Assembly: GCA_004297625.1 (NCBI GenBank)
Contig: SCTY01000057.1
Span: 83,066-147,065 of the forward strand
Origin: Betaproteobacteria bacterium
GTDB lineage: Bacteria > Pseudomonadota > Gammaproteobacteria > Burkholderiales > SG8-39
DNA: 64,000 nucleotides
Reading direction: 5' to 3'
Part shown: positions 61,790 to 64,000 of the stretch, in pieces
Layout: each line of letters opens with the position of its first letter
Position numbering within the stretch: the stretch's first letter is position 1
Program-made: the position numbers and the translations under genes
Notes under the pieces: generated by a model
What the model was told of the DNA's origin: nothing
Seen by the model: only the letters and a program-made list of their open reading frames with translations
The model's database searches: none

Positions 61790-62260
61790 ATGGTCCGCGC
61801 CATCATCGTCATCGCGCTCGGATCAACTGGCGCCGCCCTCGCTCACCTTGTTATTGGTTTTGCCGCGCCCGCAGGTTTCGTAGACTTCCGGAATGCCTCT
61901 TTCGACACCACTCTTCTAGCTTTTGGCGCGGCATGGTTGTTTTCGTGCATGGTGACATTACCCGTTGCAGCCATCGCATGGGGACCTCTACATCGGTACG
62001 AGCTGGACGGTTTCCTGTCGTACTCAGTAGTCGCACTGCTCGCGTTCTTTCTGCTCAACCTGTTGTTAGGCGGGACTCGAACGCCGGGCGAATGGGTGCT
62101 GGTCGCGAGTTACCCGCTGCCAAATGCCGTTCTAATACGGATCCTCGAGCTTCTATTTGGCAAACCGTTGCGCTCTAACAGCACGCTCCACACGGACGCG
62201 CGCGCAAGCCCTGTGCTTAATCAACCGCCATCGGCGCGCGCCGGTGAGCGTGGACGTTGA
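61790..62260 (+). CDS. Integron cassette gene: small membrane protein
   Basis: This 156-aa protein (ATG 61790) has about four hydrophobic segments (VRAIIVIALGSTGAALAHLV, LLAFGAAWLFSCMVTLPVAA, VVALLAFFLLNLLL and WVLVASYPLPNAVLIRILEL). The last 30 or so residues are encoded by the attC site, and the TGA lies inside the attC end. Longer in-frame starts exist upstream but fall outside the cassette. No family was recognised. Confidence 0.65.
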   Translation: MVRAIIVIALGSTGAALAHLVIGFAAPAGFVDFRNASFDTTLLAFGAAWLFSCMVTLPVAAIAWGPLHRYELDGFLSYSVVALLAFFLLNLLLGGTRTPGEWVLVASYPLPNAVLIRILELLFGKPLRSNSTLHTDARASPVLNQPPSARAGERGR

Positions 62261-62263
62261 GGC
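62172..62263. repeat. attC recombination site of the cassette
   Basis: This 92-bp imperfect inverted repeat starts GCTCTAAC (62172-62179). Inner arms are CACGCTC (62182-62188) and GAGCGTG (62246-62252), with GC-rich inner stems, and it ends GTTGAGGC (62256-62263). GTTGCGCTCTAAC (62167-62179) is the exact reverse complement of GTTAGAGCGCAAC at 61777-61789, as expected for the two ends of one cassette. Confidence 0.75.
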
Positions 62264-62301
62264 CGTATAAAAAGTTCCCAAGGGCGTGCACGGGATTTTC
62301 C

Positions 62302-62334
62302 TTGGATCGTTGTTAGAGGGGAAGAACGATCCAA
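62302..62334 (+). promoter_or_regulatory. Hairpin in front of the transposase gene
   Basis: TTGGATCGTT (62302-62311) and AACGATCCAA (62325-62334) form a perfect 10-bp inverted repeat with a 13-nt loop. It lies 13 nt before the transposase ATG and next to its RBS (AAAGGAAG). It may stop read-through translation from outside, or bind the transposase. Confidence 0.5.
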
Positions 62335-62347
62335 AGGAAGAAGAACA

Positions 62348-63871
62348 ATGGCGCGTTACAAAGTTGTGGATCGAAGCCCGAGCTTTCTGCCGATTGTGCT
62401 GGACGCGCAGCTGATCGCGGGAAGCTTTGAGTATGCGCTGGACTACCTGATCGATCACGAAATCGATCTGTCGGAGCTGGACCGGCGCTACCGCAACGAT
62501 GAGACCGGTGCACCGGCCTACGACCCGGCAGTGATGTTGAAGGTGGTGCTGCTGGCGTATAGCCGCGGGGTGGTGAGCAGCCGCGCGATCGAGCGGCTGT
62601 GTCGAGAGAATGTGCTGTTCATGGCAATTTCGGGGGATAGCGCCCCGCAGTTCACGACGATCGCGAAGTTCGTGAGGCAGCTCGGTGAAGAGGTCTCGGC
62701 GATCTTCGCGCAGGTGCTCATAATCTGCGACCGCCAGGGGCTGATCGGACGGCAGATGTTCGCCATTGACGGGGTGAAGCTGCCGAGCAACGCCGATAAG
62801 AGACGAAGCGGCACCCACGCGGAGCTCGCGCACGAGGCCGAGCGCATGGAGCGGGCGGTGGCGAAGATGATGCGAGCGCACCGCGGCCGCGACGAGCATG
62901 CCGATACGGACGAGGAGGACAAGACGAACGCCGTGCGCATCGAGCGCCTGAGCATCGAAGCGAAGCGCGTCCGGGCGTTCCTAGCCGCAAGCAGCGAGCG
63001 CCGCTCCGAGAAGGGCGCGATCCGCAAGAGCAACGTCACCGACAACGACAGCGCCAAGATGGCGACCTCGAAGGGCGTGATCCAGGGCTATACGGCGGTG
63101 GCGGCGGTCGATGGCGAAGCGCAGATCATCGTCGCCGCACAGGTGCATGGCTCGGGGAGCGAGCAGTGCATGCTGCTGCCGATGGTGAAGAAGACCGAGA
63201 GACTGCGCACCGACCAGACAATCATCACGGCGGACGCGGGCTACCACAGCGAGGCGAACCTGCAGGGGCTGCACGATGCCGGGGTGCCGGCGCTCATCGC
63301 CGATGGGCTCATGCGCCGGCGCGACGAGCGGTTCGCGGATCAGGCGCGCTACAAGGCGCTGCCCGATCCACTCTATGACAAAGCGGCGACGATCAAGGCC
63401 TCGAGTGGCAAGTTCCTGCCGAGTGACTTCGCCTACGACTCGGCGACGGGCATCTGCATTTGCCCGGCGGGCAAGAAGCTGTACTCCACCGGCAGCGCGT
63501 GCTCAACGCACGGGCGTAAGCATCATAAATTCCAGGGTGCCAAGCGCGACTGCGTGCCTTGCCATCTCAGAGAACAATGCCTGCGCTATCCGGACAGAAC
63601 GCAAACTCGCCAGGTCGCCTTCTTCGACAAGAATCAGGGCTCGCCTCTTCGCTACACCGAACGCATGAAGCGCGCGATCGACAGCGACCGAGGGCGCAAA
63701 CTCTACGGGCGGCGCATCGCGATCGTCGAGCCGGTCTTCGCCAACCTTCGGCACAACAAGCGCCTGGATCGCTTCACTCTACGCAGTCAACCAAAGGTGA
63801 ACACGCAGTGGAACCTGTACTGCCTGGTTCACAATATCGAGAAGCTGGCGCATCATGGATATGCCGGGTAG
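62348..63871 (+). CDS. IS1182-like transposase (DDE type)
   Basis: This 507-aa, apparently intact protein has DDE residues likely in MFAIDGVKLPS (D141), ITADAGYHSEAN and RIAIVEPVFANLRHNKRL. A cysteine cluster (CICPAGKKLY, CVPCHLREQC) marks the IS1182/IS1380-like C-terminal region. The gene lies within recognisable terminal inverted repeats, so the element may be active. Confidence 0.9.
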   Translation: MARYKVVDRSPSFLPIVLDAQLIAGSFEYALDYLIDHEIDLSELDRRYRNDETGAPAYDPAVMLKVVLLAYSRGVVSSRAIERLCRENVLFMAISGDSAPQFTTIAKFVRQLGEEVSAIFAQVLIICDRQGLIGRQMFAIDGVKLPSNADKRRSGTHAELAHEAERMERAVAKMMRAHRGRDEHADTDEEDKTNAVRIERLSIEAKRVRAFLAASSERRSEKGAIRKSNVTDNDSAKMATSKGVIQGYTAVAAVDGEAQIIVAAQVHGSGSEQCMLLPMVKKTERLRTDQTIITADAGYHSEANLQGLHDAGVPALIADGLMRRRDERFADQARYKALPDPLYDKAATIKASSGKFLPSDFAYDSATGICICPAGKKLYSTGSACSTHGRKHHKFQGAKRDCVPCHLREQCLRYPDRTQTRQVAFFDKNQGSPLRYTERMKRAIDSDRGRKLYGRRIAIVEPVFANLRHNKRLDRFTLRSQPKVNTQWNLYCLVHNIEKLAHHGYAG

Positions 63872-63957
63872 AGATCAAGAACCGGGAATCCATCGACCCG
63901 CCAAGCCATAGCCGCGAGCGCTGCCGAAAATGAAGCCAATGTCCCTGCCGCGCCTTC

Positions 63958-63979
63958 TCACGCGCAATTGCTCGCGTGA
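63958..63979 (+). terminator. Hairpin near the right end of the IS
   Basis: TCACGCG and CGCGTGA form a perfect 7-bp stem with an 8-nt loop, followed by a short A-rich stretch and then GGGTTTTTC. It is a plausible terminator for the transposase transcript. Confidence 0.45.
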
Positions 63980-64000
63980 AAAGCGGGTTTTTCTACAGCC

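Larger units (their letters stand above)
62261..64000 (+). mobile_element. IS1182-like insertion sequence
   Basis: The element of about 1740 bp carries a single transposase gene. Its left end, GGCCGTATAAAAA (62261-62273), and right end, whose reverse complement is GGCTGTAGAAAAA (64000-63988), agree at 11 of 13 positions. The right end coincides with the window edge, so the exact terminus and any target duplication cannot be checked. It begins directly at the end of attC. Confidence 0.7.

Noticed and set aside
62256..62263. Treating GTTGAGGC as an untouched attC end
   Set aside because: Its last three bases are also the first bases of the IS, so the original attC end may have differed after GTTGA.
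1..64000. CRISPR array, rRNA or tRNA genes, or phage structural genes
   Set aside because: No regularly spaced repeats, no tRNA cloverleaf and no capsid, tail or terminase-like products were seen on either strand.

Overview
The window is GC-rich DNA from a betaproteobacterium, most likely a Burkholderiales-type organism. The LivKHMGF and TRAP uptake systems, IclR regulators, family III CoA transferases, a phthalate-dioxygenase-type Rieske protein, UbiD/UbiX and the imuA-imuB-dnaE2 cassette all fit that assignment. Most genes sit in tight co-directional runs with 4-nt ATGA-type overlaps. No rRNA, tRNA or CRISPR array was seen.

Layout. (1) 0-1.1 kb: the start of an NAD-dependent epimerase and a LysR regulator. 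(2) 1.2-11.5 kb: a divergent operon with two 2-oxoacid:acceptor oxidoreductases (OFORs). One has four separate subunits (gamma, delta, alpha, beta). The other is built from two fusion proteins (gamma-delta, then alpha-beta). An NfnAB-like flavoprotein pair and a CDC48-type tandem AAA+ ATPase follow. The substrate is unknown. The likely design is CoA-dependent 2-oxoacid oxidation feeding ferredoxin/NAD(P)H electron transfer. (3) 11.55-25.5 kb: a segment bracketed by an imperfect 19-bp direct repeat. It carries a ubiquitin-like conjugation operon (Ubl, E2-like, JAB/MPN protease, ThiF/E1-like), a downstream Mre11/Rad50-like pair (YhaO/YhaN-type) and a divergent WYL regulator of the CapW/BrxR type. 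Beside these lies an IclR-TRAP-enoyl-CoA hydratase-isocitrate lyase family operon. (4) 25.5-32 kb: a frameshifted nucleotidyltransferase, then a small RHH-like gene leading a branched-chain amino acid-type ABC operon with a fused LivH-LivM permease and a CDF metal exporter. (5) 32-38.3 kb: a CoA transferase, an MFS transporter, PncB, an SRAP protein, and divergent dinB/lexA. (6) 38.4-43.8 kb: a signalling block (histidine kinase, response regulator, REC-Ser/Thr kinase, REC-class III cyclase, Hpt, TPR). (7) 43.8-48.6 kb: the SOS mutasome imuA-imuB-dnaE2 with a perfect LexA box. (8) 48.6-59.6 kb: aromatic or xenobiotic acid metabolism genes (MFS, Rieske oxygenase, two family III CoA transferases, UbiD, UbiX, IclR, PPOX-like protein, second UbiD). 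(9) 59.7-64 kb: a decayed end with an EutA pseudogene, an integron integrase broken by a frameshift and an amber codon, one intact gene cassette with an attC hairpin, and an IS1182-like element inserted at the end of that attC.

The strongest candidate for an underdescribed system is the 11.7-19.7 kb module. Four genes for a miniature ubiquitin pathway overlap by exactly 4 nt each. They are followed on the same strand by an SbcCD-like nuclease/ATPase pair. They are driven by a near-consensus sigma70 promoter whose -10 overlaps a palindrome next to the divergent WYL regulator gene. This looks like a repressed, inducible anti-phage or stress module. The second candidate is the double OFOR/Nfn/CDC48 operon. 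Third, lexA, dinB and imuA all appear to start at or within about a base of their predicted transcription start, next to LexA-like sites.
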